Shown here: in pieces, positions 51,306-60,405 of the stretch
Layout: each line of letters begins with the position of its first letter
Numbering within the stretch: the stretch's first letter is position 1
From: Gracilibacillus alcaliphilus
Lineage (GTDB): Bacteria; Bacillota; Bacilli; Bacillales; Amphibacillaceae
DNA length: 64,000 bases
Direction: 5' to 3'
NCBI RefSeq assembly: GCF_016909015.1
Contig: NZ_JAFBFA010000023.1
Location: forward strand, 22,096 to 86,095
Notes under the pieces: generated by a model
Seen by the model: only the letters and a program-made list of their open reading frames with translations
The model's database searches: none
Told to the model about the DNA's origin: nothing
Translations under genes and position numbers: made by a program

Positions 51306-52730
51306 GTGAATCGATCAAACCTTGATGAACAGGTACGGCCATTTATGGAACATTATCAGCTGATTCGACACGGAACGAAGGTAATCATAGGTGTATCAGG
51401 CGGGGCCGACTCCTTGCTTTTACTAAAGTATTATACGATGCTGAGAGAAGAATGGCATCTAGAGATTATAGCGGTGTCCATTGACCACGGCTTAAGAGGT
51501 CAAGAATCAGCCCAGGATGTACAATTTGTAGCCGAGCTATGCAAGAAATGGGGCGTTACGTTTGTTGGCAGGCAAGTAGATGTGAATCAACGTAAACAAA
51601 TGGAAAAGGAAGGAACCCAGCAAGCTGCCCGAATCCTTCGATACCAAGTATTTGAAGAGGTGATGAGGTCCTATCAAGCGGATTTCCTTGCCTTAGCACA
51701 TCATGGAGATGATCAGGCGGAAACCGTATTAATGCGGCTGATTCGTCAATCCAATCCTGCTTCACTAACAGGCATACCGATCAAAAGGCCGTTTGCTTGT
51801 GGTTACCTGATCCGTCCATTTCTTACCCTATCCAAACCAGAAATCTATCATTATTGTGATGTTTATCAGATTGTGGCTAGGGAGGATCCGTCTAATCAAT
51901 CTTCCACTTATATGCGGAATTTTCTTCGTAATCAGGTAATGCCACTTTTGAAACAGCGGGAACCGCAGCTTCATATTCGTATACAGGCGATGACGGAACG
52001 ATTAACGGAGGATCAAGACTATTTAATGGCACAAACCGAGAAGATGCTAGCAGAAACAACCACTTTTTCCTATCCGATTGTTTTTTTTCAAATTGAAGCG
52101 TTTCAGACATACCCGATGGCTTTACAAAGAAGAGCCTTTCATCTAATATTAAATTATCTTTATCATGTATTGCCAGCCAATCTGCATGTACAACATGAGA
52201 AAGATTTCTTTGAACTATTAAGGAATACCAGAAGTAATGTGACAATTGACTTTCCAAACCGCTTGAAAGTGACGAAGAGCTATGATGTAATCCGCTTCCA
52301 CTTCCTTTCCACGCAAAAACGGGACGGGGAAGACCATCGTCTTATCCATATTCCTGATACTATACCGCTAACAGACGGTGCTTTTTTGCAGGCAGCGTAT
52401 ACCTCGGTAGATATAAAAGAGGATAAACATACATTACAAATCCCTGTTGCCCTCACTTCTTTCTTTCCTTTGACGATAAGAACCAGAGAGCCAGGCGATC
52501 GAATAAGGGTAAGAGGTTTAGATGGCAGTAAGAAGGTCAAGGATATTTTTATTGATGAGAAGATTCCGTTAGAAGACAGAGGTAAGTGGCCGATTGTGGT
52601 TGGAGCAGATGGTACATTACTTTGGATCATTGGCTTGCGAAAAGCCGAGATAGATAAGCAGTTAAAGCAGGAGAAATATGTGGTATTGAATTACATAGAA
52701 ACAAATAACAGGAGGCACCATGATGCATAG
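51306..52730 (+). CDS. tilS: tRNA(Ile)-lysidine synthetase
   Basis: Converts C34 of the CAT-anticodon tRNA-Ile to lysidine so that it reads AUA. The PP-loop motif is SGGADS at 31-36. The N-terminal catalytic domain has ISIDHGLRG-type and LALAHHGDDQAETVLMRL motifs (about 125-140). The C-terminal domain has the family block PLTIRTREPGDRIRV and the KKVKDIFIDEKIPL stretch. It is 474 residues, the length of the long form. The start is GTG 51306 behind GGAGTGAGG. Its end overlaps hpt by 11 bases, the usual pairing. Confidence 0.96.
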   Translation: MNRSNLDEQVRPFMEHYQLIRHGTKVIIGVSGGADSLLLLKYYTMLREEWHLEIIAVSIDHGLRGQESAQDVQFVAELCKKWGVTFVGRQVDVNQRKQMEKEGTQQAARILRYQVFEEVMRSYQADFLALAHHGDDQAETVLMRLIRQSNPASLTGIPIKRPFACGYLIRPFLTLSKPEIYHYCDVYQIVAREDPSNQSSTYMRNFLRNQVMPLLKQREPQLHIRIQAMTERLTEDQDYLMAQTEKMLAETTTFSYPIVFFQIEAFQTYPMALQRRAFHLILNYLYHVLPANLHVQHEKDFFELLRNTRSNVTIDFPNRLKVTKSYDVIRFHFLSTQKRDGEDHRLIHIPDTIPLTDGAFLQAAYTSVDIKEDKHTLQIPVALTSFFPLTIRTREPGDRIRVRGLDGSKKVKDIFIDEKIPLEDRGKWPIVVGADGTLLWIIGLRKAEIDKQLKQEKYVVLNYIETNNRRHHDA

Positions 52731-53268
52731 CGAAATAAAAGAAATACTAATTTCGGAAGAACAAATCCAGGAAAAATGTAAAGAACTAGGGGCGCAATTA
52801 ACAGAGGAGTATCGTGGCAAATTTCCACTTGCTGTAGGAATTCTAAAGGGTGCGCTGCCATTTATGTCAGACATTCTCCGCAACATCGATGATCACTTAG
52901 AAATGGATTTTATGGACGTATCTAGTTATGGCAATGATACACGGTCTTCTGGAGAGGTGAAAATTGTCAAAGACTTAGACACGAAAGTAGAGGGACGGGA
53001 TATCTTAATTATCGAAGATATTATTGACAGTGGCTTAACGCTCAGTTATTTAGTTGATCTATTTAAGTACCGTAAAGCCGAATCGATTAAAATTGTCACT
53101 CTGCTAGACAAACCAGACGGACGGACAGTGGACATTAAGGCAGATGTTGTCGGTTTTCAAGTGCCCAATGAATTTGTGGTAGGATATGGGTTGGATTATC
53201 AGGAAAAATATCGCAACCTTCCATATATTGGAGTGCTGAAACCAGAAATATACAGTGGAGAGGCATAA
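52720..53268 (+). CDS. hpt: hypoxanthine-guanine phosphoribosyltransferase
   Basis: Salvages hypoxanthine and guanine using PRPP. The PRPP-binding motif is ILIIEDIIDSGLTL (about 92-105); the flexible-loop part is MDVSSYGNDTRSSGEVK. The length of 182 is typical. ATG at 52720 or 52723, both served by AGGAGG. It overlaps the end of tilS by 11 bases. Confidence 0.96.
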   Translation: MMHSEIKEILISEEQIQEKCKELGAQLTEEYRGKFPLAVGILKGALPFMSDILRNIDDHLEMDFMDVSSYGNDTRSSGEVKIVKDLDTKVEGRDILIIEDIIDSGLTLSYLVDLFKYRKAESIKIVTLLDKPDGRTVDIKADVVGFQVPNEFVVGYGLDYQEKYRNLPYIGVLKPEIYSGEA

Positions 53269-53296
53269 GAAATTTGTATTCTTTAGAGGTAATTAG

Positions 53297-53326
53297 TTGT
53301 CACAAAGTCTTTGGTTATGATACTAT
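53297..53326 (+). promoter_or_regulatory. sigma-A promoter of ftsH
   Basis: TTGTCA at 53297-53302 and TACTAT at 53321-53326, spacing 18. It lies 37 bases before the ftsH start. Confidence 0.55.
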
Positions 53327-53362
53327 TTACTATAGTTTTCTCGTTTCGGGAGGAGGTAGGCA

Positions 53363-55375
53363 ATGAATCGGATTATACGTAATGTGATCCTTTATTTCGT
53401 AATCTTTTTGGTTGTGATTGCGATTATACAAATTTTTACCGGCCAAAACAACCAAGCGGAACAATTGAAGCTTCAGGAATTTACCGAGGCATTGGACAGT
53501 AATGAGCTTTCTGATATGGAAATGCGCCCATCACATGGGATTATTCGCGTTTCTGGTACGATGAATGAAGGTGCAGAGGAAGAAACTCTTTTTTTCGCAA
53601 ATGTACCTAACACTGTAACAATGATTGACTATATCAGTGAAGCTGCTCCAGATATACTTGTACAGGAAGAGGAAAGACCAAGCGGATGGGTAACGTTCCT
53701 TACAACGATGATTCCATTTGTTATTATTTTTATCCTATTTTTCTTCTTACTTAACCAAGCTCAGGGTGGCGGAAGCCGTGTAATGAACTTTGGGAAAAGC
53801 AAAGCGAAGATGTACAATGAAGAGAAGAAGAAAGTGCGCTTCCGTGATGTTGCTGGTGCAGATGAAGAGAAACAAGAGTTAGTGGAAGTTGTTGACTTCT
53901 TGAAAGATCCACGAAAATTTGCTGCGATCGGTGCGACGATACCGAAAGGGGTTCTGTTAGTGGGCCCTCCAGGTACAGGTAAAACCTTACTTGCACGAGC
54001 TGTAGCAGGGGAAGCTGGCGTGCCGTTCTTCTCTATCAGTGGTTCAGACTTTGTTGAAATGTTTGTTGGTGTTGGTGCTTCACGTGTTCGTGACTTATTT
54101 GAAAACGCCAAGAAGAACGCCCCGTGTATCATCTTTATTGATGAGATTGATGCCGTAGGTCGTCAACGTGGTGCTGGTGTAGGCGGTGGTCATGATGAGC
54201 GTGAACAAACATTAAATCAGCTATTAGTAGAAATGGATGGTTTTGGCGAGAATGAAGGTATTATTATTATCGCTGCAACCAACAGGCCAGATATTTTAGA
54301 CCCGGCATTGTTACGTCCGGGGCGTTTCGACCGTCAAATTACAGTAGACCGTCCAGACTTAAAGGGTCGTGAAGATGTATTAGGCGTGCATGCTCGTAAT
54401 AAGCCGTTGGCAGAGGATGTCGACCTAAAAACAATTGCTATGCGTACACCAGGATTTTCGGGTGCAGACTTGGAGAACCTTTTAAATGAGGCGGCATTAG
54501 TAGCTGCCAGGGCTGACAAAACGAAAATCGATATGGAGGCTGTAGATGAAGCAATTGATCGCGTAATTGCTGGTCCAGCCAAGAAGAGCCGAGTTATTTC
54601 TAAGAAAGAACGTAATATTGTTGCATATCATGAAAGTGGGCATACCATTATTGGAATGGTTCTAGATGATGCAGATATGGTACATAAGGTAACCATTGTA
54701 CCACGTGGTCAAGCGGGCGGTTATGCCGTCATGTTACCGCGTGAAGATCGCTACTTTATGACGAAACCAGAATTACTTGATAAGATTACCGGTCTATTAG
54801 GTGGCCGTGTAGCTGAGGAAATTATCTTTGGTGAAGTAAGTACAGGTGCACATAATGACTTCCAGCGTGCTACTGGTATTGCACGTAAAATGGTTATGGA
54901 ATATGGAATGAGTGATAAGATCGGTCCATTACAGTTTGGCAGTACTGGCGGTCAAGTCTTCTTAGGCCGAGATATGCAAAATGAGCAGAACTATAGTGAT
55001 GCTATTGCCTATGAAATTGATCAAGAGATCCAGCAATTTATTCAGTCATCTTATGCTAGAGCAAAACAAATTTTGACAGAAAACCGTGATAAGTTAGAAC
55101 TTGTCGCCCAAACACTGTTAGAAATTGAAACATTAGATGCTGGTCAAATTAAATCATTATTTGAAGATGGCAAGCTGCCAGATCCTGTTGTATCTGAGCA
55201 AGACGGAGAAGCGAAAGATGCGGATGCGAAGGAGAAAAGCAAAGATTATGATCCGTCCTCTTTAGAATTAAAAGTAAACATTCAGCCTCAATCAGAAACA
55301 GAGGGACAGAATGATGGCCCGACGGATGATAAGCAAGGCTCGGATGAAAATCCAGATAAAGATAATAAACAGTAA
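53363..55375 (+). CDS. ftsH: ATP-dependent zinc metalloprotease FtsH
   Basis: A membrane-bound AAA+ protease that degrades Spo0E and membrane proteins in B. subtilis. Length 670. Two spans (about 6-26 and 113-133) enclose a small extracytoplasmic domain. The AAA module has Walker A GPPGTGKT at 201-208, Walker B IIFIDEIDAVGRQRG, and the SRH region ATNRPDILDPALLRPGRFD. The zinc site is HESGH at 423-427 with the third ligand in HNDF. The C-terminal tail is acidic, rich in Asp, Lys and Ser, and probably disordered. Confidence 0.98.
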   Translation: MNRIIRNVILYFVIFLVVIAIIQIFTGQNNQAEQLKLQEFTEALDSNELSDMEMRPSHGIIRVSGTMNEGAEEETLFFANVPNTVTMIDYISEAAPDILVQEEERPSGWVTFLTTMIPFVIIFILFFFLLNQAQGGGSRVMNFGKSKAKMYNEEKKKVRFRDVAGADEEKQELVEVVDFLKDPRKFAAIGATIPKGVLLVGPPGTGKTLLARAVAGEAGVPFFSISGSDFVEMFVGVGASRVRDLFENAKKNAPCIIFIDEIDAVGRQRGAGVGGGHDEREQTLNQLLVEMDGFGENEGIIIIAATNRPDILDPALLRPGRFDRQITVDRPDLKGREDVLGVHARNKPLAEDVDLKTIAMRTPGFSGADLENLLNEAALVAARADKTKIDMEAVDEAIDRVIAGPAKKSRVISKKERNIVAYHESGHTIIGMVLDDADMVHKVTIVPRGQAGGYAVMLPREDRYFMTKPELLDKITGLLGGRVAEEIIFGEVSTGAHNDFQRATGIARKMVMEYGMSDKIGPLQFGSTGGQVFLGRDMQNEQNYSDAIAYEIDQEIQQFIQSSYARAKQILTENRDKLELVAQTLLEIETLDAGQIKSLFEDGKLPDPVVSEQDGEAKDADAKEKSKDYDPSSLELKVNIQPQSETEGQNDGPTDDKQGSDENPDKDNKQ

Positions 55376-55381
55376 TATAAC

Positions 55382-55423
55382 AGGCTGCCTGAAAAGTCCA
55401 TGATCTTTTCAGGCGGCCTTTTT
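55382..55423 (+). terminator. intrinsic terminator after ftsH
   Basis: AGGCTGCCTGAAAAG pairs with CTTTTCAGGCGGCCT (one mismatch) over an 8-base loop, followed by TTTTT. Confidence 0.9.
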
Positions 55424-55793
55424 CACACTAGTGGAAAGAGTAAACTGTTTCCATGGACAAGAGTTTTCTTTAGTTTGTAAGCTGAGGATTCTTAATTTAG
55501 CAGCAAATTATCTGCACAATGTGATGAAATTAACCGATTATAGTCTTTTTTACCGAAACTGGAGCATACTTATAAAATTAATTATGAAAGAGAGACAATT
55601 CACTTGCCGTAACGGATAACCAAACTATACAATATGGAAGTAAGTACAACTTATTTACAGTGCTAATATTCGTAAATACTTATTTTAAAGGTGAATTGTG
55701 AAGCATACTAAACCTCGATGGCCGGTTATCAGCAAGAACAAAAAATTCCACTGATAGCTGCCTCACTTTATGACATAATAAATGGAGGATGCA
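55424..55793. other. 370-bp spacer before coaX
   Basis: No gene is supported; the frame 55431-55619 lacks a ribosome site. Near 55763 TCACTTTATG matches the end of the small repeat also seen at 28180 and 34074. Confidence 0.4.
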
Positions 55794-56576
55794 ATGATTT
55801 TTGTTATAGATGTAGGAAATACCAACACAGTATTAGGGGTGTTTGCGGACGAGCGATTGGTTTATCAATGGCGGATGCAAACAGATAAGTATAAGACAGA
55901 AGACGAATATGCTATGTTTATTCAGTCATTATTAGCTTATGAGGGTTTAACATTTGAGGATATGGATCATATCGTCATCTCATCAGTTGTGCCGCCCATT
56001 TTATTTTCCCTCCAACGCATGGCCGACAAATATTTCCGGTGTAAGCCAATGATTGTAGGAAATGAAGAGATTAACCCACATTTGGAAATGATTTATCCTA
56101 ACCCGAAAGAACTGGGTGCAGATCGAATTGTCAATGCTGTTGGAGCGATTGAGGAATATGGCCCTTCCAATATTATTATTGATTTTGGTACAGCGACGAC
56201 ATATTGTTACATTAATGAACATGCACAATATGTGAGTGGTGTGATAACACCAGGGATTAATATATCACTAGAGGCATTATATCAACATGCTGCTAAATTA
56301 CCGAAGATAGAATTAAAACGACCACAGCACGTGTTAGGACAATCGACGGTAGAGGCGATGCAGTCAGGTGTTTATTTTGGTTATGTCGGCCAGGTTGACG
56401 CCGTGGTGAATCGGATTAAGCAGGAAATTGACGCTAACCCAAGAGTAATTGCTACAGGTGGACTGGCTACGCTGATTGCCAATGACTCTTCTGTGATTGA
56501 TATTGTAGATCCATATCTCACGTTAAAGGGATTATATTATATTTACCAGAAAAACGAACAAACATTTAGGCAGTAG
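55794..56576 (+). CDS. coaX: type III pantothenate kinase
   Basis: Phosphorylates pantothenate, the first step of CoA synthesis. The 260-residue protein has the N-terminal phosphate motif VIDVGNTNTVLGVF, the GADRIVNAVGA motif near 105-115, and the DFGTATTYCYI motif near 130. ATG 55794 is chosen over ATG 55782, because GGAGG lies between them and the protein then starts MIFVIDVGNTN. Same place as in B. subtilis (ftsH-coaX-hslO). Confidence 0.96.
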   Translation: MIFVIDVGNTNTVLGVFADERLVYQWRMQTDKYKTEDEYAMFIQSLLAYEGLTFEDMDHIVISSVVPPILFSLQRMADKYFRCKPMIVGNEEINPHLEMIYPNPKELGADRIVNAVGAIEEYGPSNIIIDFGTATTYCYINEHAQYVSGVITPGINISLEALYQHAAKLPKIELKRPQHVLGQSTVEAMQSGVYFGYVGQVDAVVNRIKQEIDANPRVIATGGLATLIANDSSVIDIVDPYLTLKGLYYIYQKNEQTFRQ

Positions 56577-56591
56577 AAAGGAAGAAAATAC

Positions 56592-57467
56592 ATGGGTGAT
56601 TTTTTATTAAAGGCAACGGGATTCAATGGAGAAGTCAGGGCCTATACTATTCAATCTACCGATACAGTGGAAGAAGCACGGGTGCGTCAAGATACATGGG
56701 CAACGGCATCGGCAGCCTTAGGCAGAACGATCACGATTTCTACCATGCTTGGTTCGATGTTAAAAGGCGAAGATAAGCTGACTGTAAAAGTAGAAGGGGA
56801 CGGACCAATTGGTGCTATCATCGCAGACGCCAATGCAACAGGGGAAGTGCGTGGTTATGTTACCAACCCGCATGTCGATTTTGAATCGAACCAAATGGGT
56901 AAATTGGATGTCAGACGCGCGGTTGGGACAGAAGGAACTTTGAGTATTGTAAAAGATGTTGGTATGAGAAACCATTTTACAGGGCAGGTTCCGATCGTAT
57001 CAGGTGAAATTAGTGAAGACTTTACTTATTATTTAGCAAATTCTGAGCAAGTACCTTCTGCAGTCGGTGCTGGTGTTTTGGTGAACCCTGACCATAGTAT
57101 TTTGGCTGCCGGAGGGTTTATTGTTCAGATGATGCCGGGCGCAAGCGAAGATACAATTACGATGATTGAAGATAATATTGCAGCAATGCCGCCTATCTCC
57201 CAATTGATTCAAGAAGGAAAAACACCTGAAGAGCTACTGGAAATCTTGTTGGGAAAAGATAATTTCAAAATCCATGAGCAGGTGCCAGTTCAGTTCTCTT
57301 GTCCTTGTTCCAAGGAAAGGTTAGAAACGGCTATTCAAAGCTTAGGCAATGACGAAATCGATGCGATGATCACGGAAGATCATGGTGCGACAGCCTCTTG
57401 CCATTTCTGTAACGAGGAATACAAATTTACAATAGATGAGCTCCGTGCCTTAAAGACGAAAGAATAA
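56592..57467 (+). CDS. hslO: Hsp33 redox-regulated chaperone
   Basis: Holds unfolding proteins under oxidative stress. It is 291 residues. The zinc-binding Cys are CPC (SCPCSKERLE, about 237-239) and CHFC (about 270-273), the CxC...CxxC switch of Hsp33. It lies 15 bases after coaX, so probably in one transcript. The gene that follows in B. subtilis (yacD) is absent. Confidence 0.97.
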   Translation: MGDFLLKATGFNGEVRAYTIQSTDTVEEARVRQDTWATASAALGRTITISTMLGSMLKGEDKLTVKVEGDGPIGAIIADANATGEVRGYVTNPHVDFESNQMGKLDVRRAVGTEGTLSIVKDVGMRNHFTGQVPIVSGEISEDFTYYLANSEQVPSAVGAGVLVNPDHSILAAGGFIVQMMPGASEDTITMIEDNIAAMPPISQLIQEGKTPEELLEILLGKDNFKIHEQVPVQFSCPCSKERLETAIQSLGNDEIDAMITEDHGATASCHFCNEEYKFTIDELRALKTKE

Positions 57468-57573
57468 ATAAAACAATGTACCGAGAGGGGAGGGGTCTTT
57501 CGTTTTCGCGGCGAGCGGGTATTCTATCGATATTTTTTTATGATGAAAATAACAGCTATTACCATTTATTTAG

Positions 57574-57602
57574 TTGACAATTCCCTTCGTATCATGTAAA
57601 TT
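57574..57602 (+). promoter_or_regulatory. sigma-A promoter of cysK
   Basis: TTGACA at 57574-57579 and TAAATT at 57597-57602, spacing 17, 46 bases before the start codon. Confidence 0.7.
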
Positions 57603-57647
57603 ATATATTAAACCAATAATATTACTTGGAATTGAGGAGGAACTTGA

Positions 57648-58577
57648 ATGAGTGTGGCTCAAAATATTGCAGAATTGATTGGAAATACCCCTATTGTCAA
57701 ATTGAATCGTACGGCAGACCCAGATGGTGCGGATATTTATTTGAAGCTGGAATTTATGAATCCTGGAAGTTCTGTCAAAGATCGTATTGCTTTAGCTATG
57801 GTAGAAGCAGCGGAAGAGGAAGGCAAACTAAAAGAAGGCGATACGATTATTGAACCGACTAGTGGGAATACAGGTATTGGATTAGCACTTGTTGCGGCTA
57901 TCAAAGGATATAAGGCTATTCTAGTTATGCCCGATACAATGAGTTTAGAACGTCGTAATCTATTACGTGCATATGGTGCGGAATTAGTATTAACACCAGG
58001 TGCAGAGGGAATGAAAGGTGCAATTGCCAAAGCAACAGAATTACAAGAGAAACATGGCTATTTTATGCCGCAGCAATTCAACAACCAAGCCAACCCAGAC
58101 GTACATGCGCGTACAACAGGTAAAGAGATTGTGGAGCAATTCGGTGATGAACAGTTAGATGCCTTTGTATCAGGTATTGGTACAGGTGGTACAATTACTG
58201 GTGCTGGGAAAGTCCTAAAAGATCATTATAAAGATATTAAGATCTATGCCGTAGAACCTGCTGACTCGGATGTACTATCAGGAGGTACACCAGGTCCTCA
58301 TAAAATCCAAGGTATTGGTGCCGGTTTTGTGCCAAATGTATTAAATACAGAGATTTATGATGAAGTAATTACAGTTACCAATGACCAAGCGTATGAAACT
58401 GCCAGAGAAGCAGCTAAAAGGGATGGCCTATTAGGCGGTGTCTCTTCTGGTGCAGCTATCTATGCGGCGAAACAAGTAGCGAAGAAGCTTGGCAAAGGTA
58501 AGAAGGTGCTGGCAGTAATCCCTAGTAACGGAGAGCGCTACCTATCTACACCACTTTATCAATTCGATGAAGAATAA
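57648..58577 (+). CDS. cysK: cysteine synthase A (O-acetylserine sulfhydrylase)
   Basis: Makes cysteine from O-acetylserine and sulfide with PLP. It is 309 residues. The PLP lysine is Lys44 in NPGSSVKDR; the phosphate-binding and substrate loop is PTSGNTGIG (about 67-75); GIGTGGTITGAGKVL (about 174-188) binds the cofactor phosphate. AGGAGGAAC precedes the ATG. It is monocistronic here, with its own promoter and terminator. Confidence 0.97.
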   Translation: MSVAQNIAELIGNTPIVKLNRTADPDGADIYLKLEFMNPGSSVKDRIALAMVEAAEEEGKLKEGDTIIEPTSGNTGIGLALVAAIKGYKAILVMPDTMSLERRNLLRAYGAELVLTPGAEGMKGAIAKATELQEKHGYFMPQQFNNQANPDVHARTTGKEIVEQFGDEQLDAFVSGIGTGGTITGAGKVLKDHYKDIKIYAVEPADSDVLSGGTPGPHKIQGIGAGFVPNVLNTEIYDEVITVTNDQAYETAREAAKRDGLLGGVSSGAAIYAAKQVAKKLGKGKKVLAVIPSNGERYLSTPLYQFDEE

Positions 58578-58586
58578 ATGATATGA

Positions 58587-58618
58587 ACGACCATCTTACC
58601 CCAAGATGGTCGTTTTTT
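58587..58618 (+). terminator. strong intrinsic terminator after cysK
   Basis: ACGACCATCTT (58587-58597) pairs perfectly with AAGATGGTCGT (58603-58613), followed by TTTTT. Confidence 0.92.
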
Positions 58619-58640
58619 GATGGGGTAAGCAATTCTAAAA

Positions 58641-58966
58641 AGAGGATGTTCAAAAAGCCCAATAAAAATGACACAGCGAATTTCTGCGTTGACGATAGAG
58701 GAACTTCTACTAAGATCGTCCACATCGTGTGGACAACGCAGAAATCAACACTTCCTGTGCAAGTTCGTTACTTACGTATGAAAAGCATACGCTACCTGCG
58801 CCGCCTTGAACTTCGACGTACAGGACGTACTAGTGCAGGCGTTATGACAGGACGTCATGGCTTTAGCCTGCCGACGTACAGGATGTGCTAGTATCGGTGT
58901 TGCAACACGATGTTGCGAACTTAACCGATGATGGTCCTTTTTATCGCCCTTTTTGAACACGCACTA
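58641..58966 (+). repeat. dispersed intergenic element, copy D (two nested-stem modules)
   Basis: Ends: GAGGATGTTCAAAAAGCCC and GCCCTTTTTGAACACGCAC, an inverted repeat. Within: the hairpin GTCCACATCGTGTGGAC (58718-58734), CTTACGTATGAAAAGCATACG, CTGCGCCGCCTTGAAC, then two tandem modules. Module 1: lead 58815-58834, outer stem GCAGGC 58835-58840 / GCCTGC 58866-58871, inner ATGAC 58844-58848 / GTCAT 58854-58858. Module 2: lead 58873-58892, outer ATCGGT 58893-58898 / ACCGAT 58924-58929, inner GCAAC 58902-58906 / GTTGC 58912-58916. Both have a 3-base 5' linker (GTT), a 5-base loop and a 7-base 3' linker. The frame 58583-58891 across it is not a gene. In B. subtilis pabB-pabA-pabC lie at this place. 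Confidence 0.88.
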
Positions 58967-59150
58967 AAAGAATAAGAAGGAGAGTTGCCCTGGAAGTATG
59001 TATCGCTTTCCATAGACACGCTTTTTCGGAATGAATGGACATTTCACTTGGATGTATAGATGCCAAAAGGCTTATTACTATCCACTACTACAGAAATATC
59101 CTCTTTTCTACTTTATTTAGCATTTTTTCTAAACCTTTTGCAGGCAGATG

Positions 59151-59159
59151 TGTTATAAT
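59151..59159 (+). promoter_or_regulatory. extended -10 promoter element before folP
   Basis: TGTTATAAT (59151-59159) is a perfect -10 with the TG extension; no good -35 is seen. It lies 52 bases before the folP start and makes folP the first gene of the folate unit here. Confidence 0.55.
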
Positions 59160-59210
59160 ATCTTGTTATTGAAGAGTTACTATTAAGTTGTAGCGTGAGG
59201 ATGGGTTTTT

Positions 59211-60047
59211 ATGAAGAAATGGTTGCGTACCAATGTGAAAAACTACTATTACCCTGAAAAAACATTAATAATGGGCATTCTAAATGTCACACCCGATTCT
59301 TTTTCAGATGGCGGTAAGTATACTAATATGCAGCCCGCAGTAGATCAAGCGCTTAAAATGGAAGCAGAGGGTGCAGATATCATTGATATTGGCGGCGAGT
59401 CTACACGCCCTGGATATACACCCGTAACCGAAGCACAAGAAATAGAAAGAGTAGTTCCAGTTATAAAAGCAGTCAAAGAGCAAATCAAGATACCTATTTC
59501 GATCGATACTATGAAGGCAAATGTAGCTCAAGCCGCTGTTGAAGCAGGCGCCTCGATTATTAACGATGTCTGGGGTGCTAAGAAAGATCCGGAAATGGCA
59601 GCAGTAGCAGCCAAGAGCGGAGTACCTATTATTCTGATGCATAACCGGAGAGATATTCCTTATAAGTCACTCATGGATGATATCTTATCCGATCTGCAGG
59701 AGAGCATTGATAAGGTACTTGCGGCAGGGGTTAAGCCGGAACAAATCATTATTGATCCTGGTATTGGGTTTGCCAAAACATATGAAGAGAACCTACAAGT
59801 AATGCAGCAGATGGAGCGGTTTAGAGAACTTGATTATCCGGTCTTATTGGGTGTATCCCGCAAATCCGTTATTGCTAAAACGGTAAATTTACCAGCAGAT
59901 CAACGGGATGAAGCGAGTGGTGCCGCGGCGGCCTTTGGGATAACTAAAGGGTGTGAAATTATCCGTGTGCACAATGTGAAATTACATGCGAGAATGGCCC
60001 AAATGATGGATAAGCTAATGAATAAAGGTAGTGATATAAATGGATAA
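59211..60047 (+). CDS. folP: dihydropteroate synthase
   Basis: Joins p-aminobenzoate to the pterin pyrophosphate; the target of sulfonamides. Length 278. Family signatures: MGILNVTPDSFSDGG (about 23-37), DIGGESTRPGYTPV (about 60-73), DPGIGFAKT (about 182-190). The gene overlaps folB by 8 bases. The pab genes that precede it in B. subtilis are missing, replaced by repeat copy D and a short spacer. Confidence 0.97.
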   Translation: MKKWLRTNVKNYYYPEKTLIMGILNVTPDSFSDGGKYTNMQPAVDQALKMEAEGADIIDIGGESTRPGYTPVTEAQEIERVVPVIKAVKEQIKIPISIDTMKANVAQAAVEAGASIINDVWGAKKDPEMAAVAAKSGVPIILMHNRRDIPYKSLMDDILSDLQESIDKVLAAGVKPEQIIIDPGIGFAKTYEENLQVMQQMERFRELDYPVLLGVSRKSVIAKTVNLPADQRDEASGAAAAFGITKGCEIIRVHNVKLHARMAQMMDKLMNKGSDING

Positions 60048-60405
60048 GATTCAATTAAATCAAATGACTTTTTATGGATTTCATGGTGTGTTCCCAGAAG
60101 AGAAAAAGCTTGGACAACGTTTTTTAGTTGATCTTACATTAGAATTGGACTTGCGCCAAGCAGGTGAGACCGATGATTTACAACATTCGATTGATTATGG
60201 CCTCGTTTATCAATTAACTAAAAATATTGTGGAAGGTCCCTCCAAGAAATTGGTTGAGACAGTCGCGGAAAATTTGGCAAGTGAACTATTGGCTTATTTT
60301 GATTCATTGCAGGCATGCAGAGTGAAAGTAATCAAACCGGATCCCCCTATACCAGGCTATTATCAATCTGTTGCAGTGGAGATATACAGGGAGAAGCAAG
60401 TATGA
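60040..60405 (+). CDS. folB: dihydroneopterin aldolase
   Basis: Converts dihydroneopterin to hydroxymethyl-dihydropterin. Length 121, as usual. Motifs: FYGFHGVFPEEKKLGQRFLVD-type N-terminus (FYGFHGVFPEE at 10-20), the catalytic Lys region near KVIKPDPPIPG, and HSIDYGLVY in the middle. It overlaps folP by 8 and folK by 4 bases. Confidence 0.97.
   Translation: MDKIQLNQMTFYGFHGVFPEEKKLGQRFLVDLTLELDLRQAGETDDLQHSIDYGLVYQLTKNIVEGPSKKLVETVAENLASELLAYFDSLQACRVKVIKPDPPIPGYYQSVAVEIYREKQV

Noticed and set aside
58583..58891. Reading frame of 102 codons after cysK
   Set aside because: It runs through the cysK terminator and repeat copy D; no ribosome site and not preserved in other copies.
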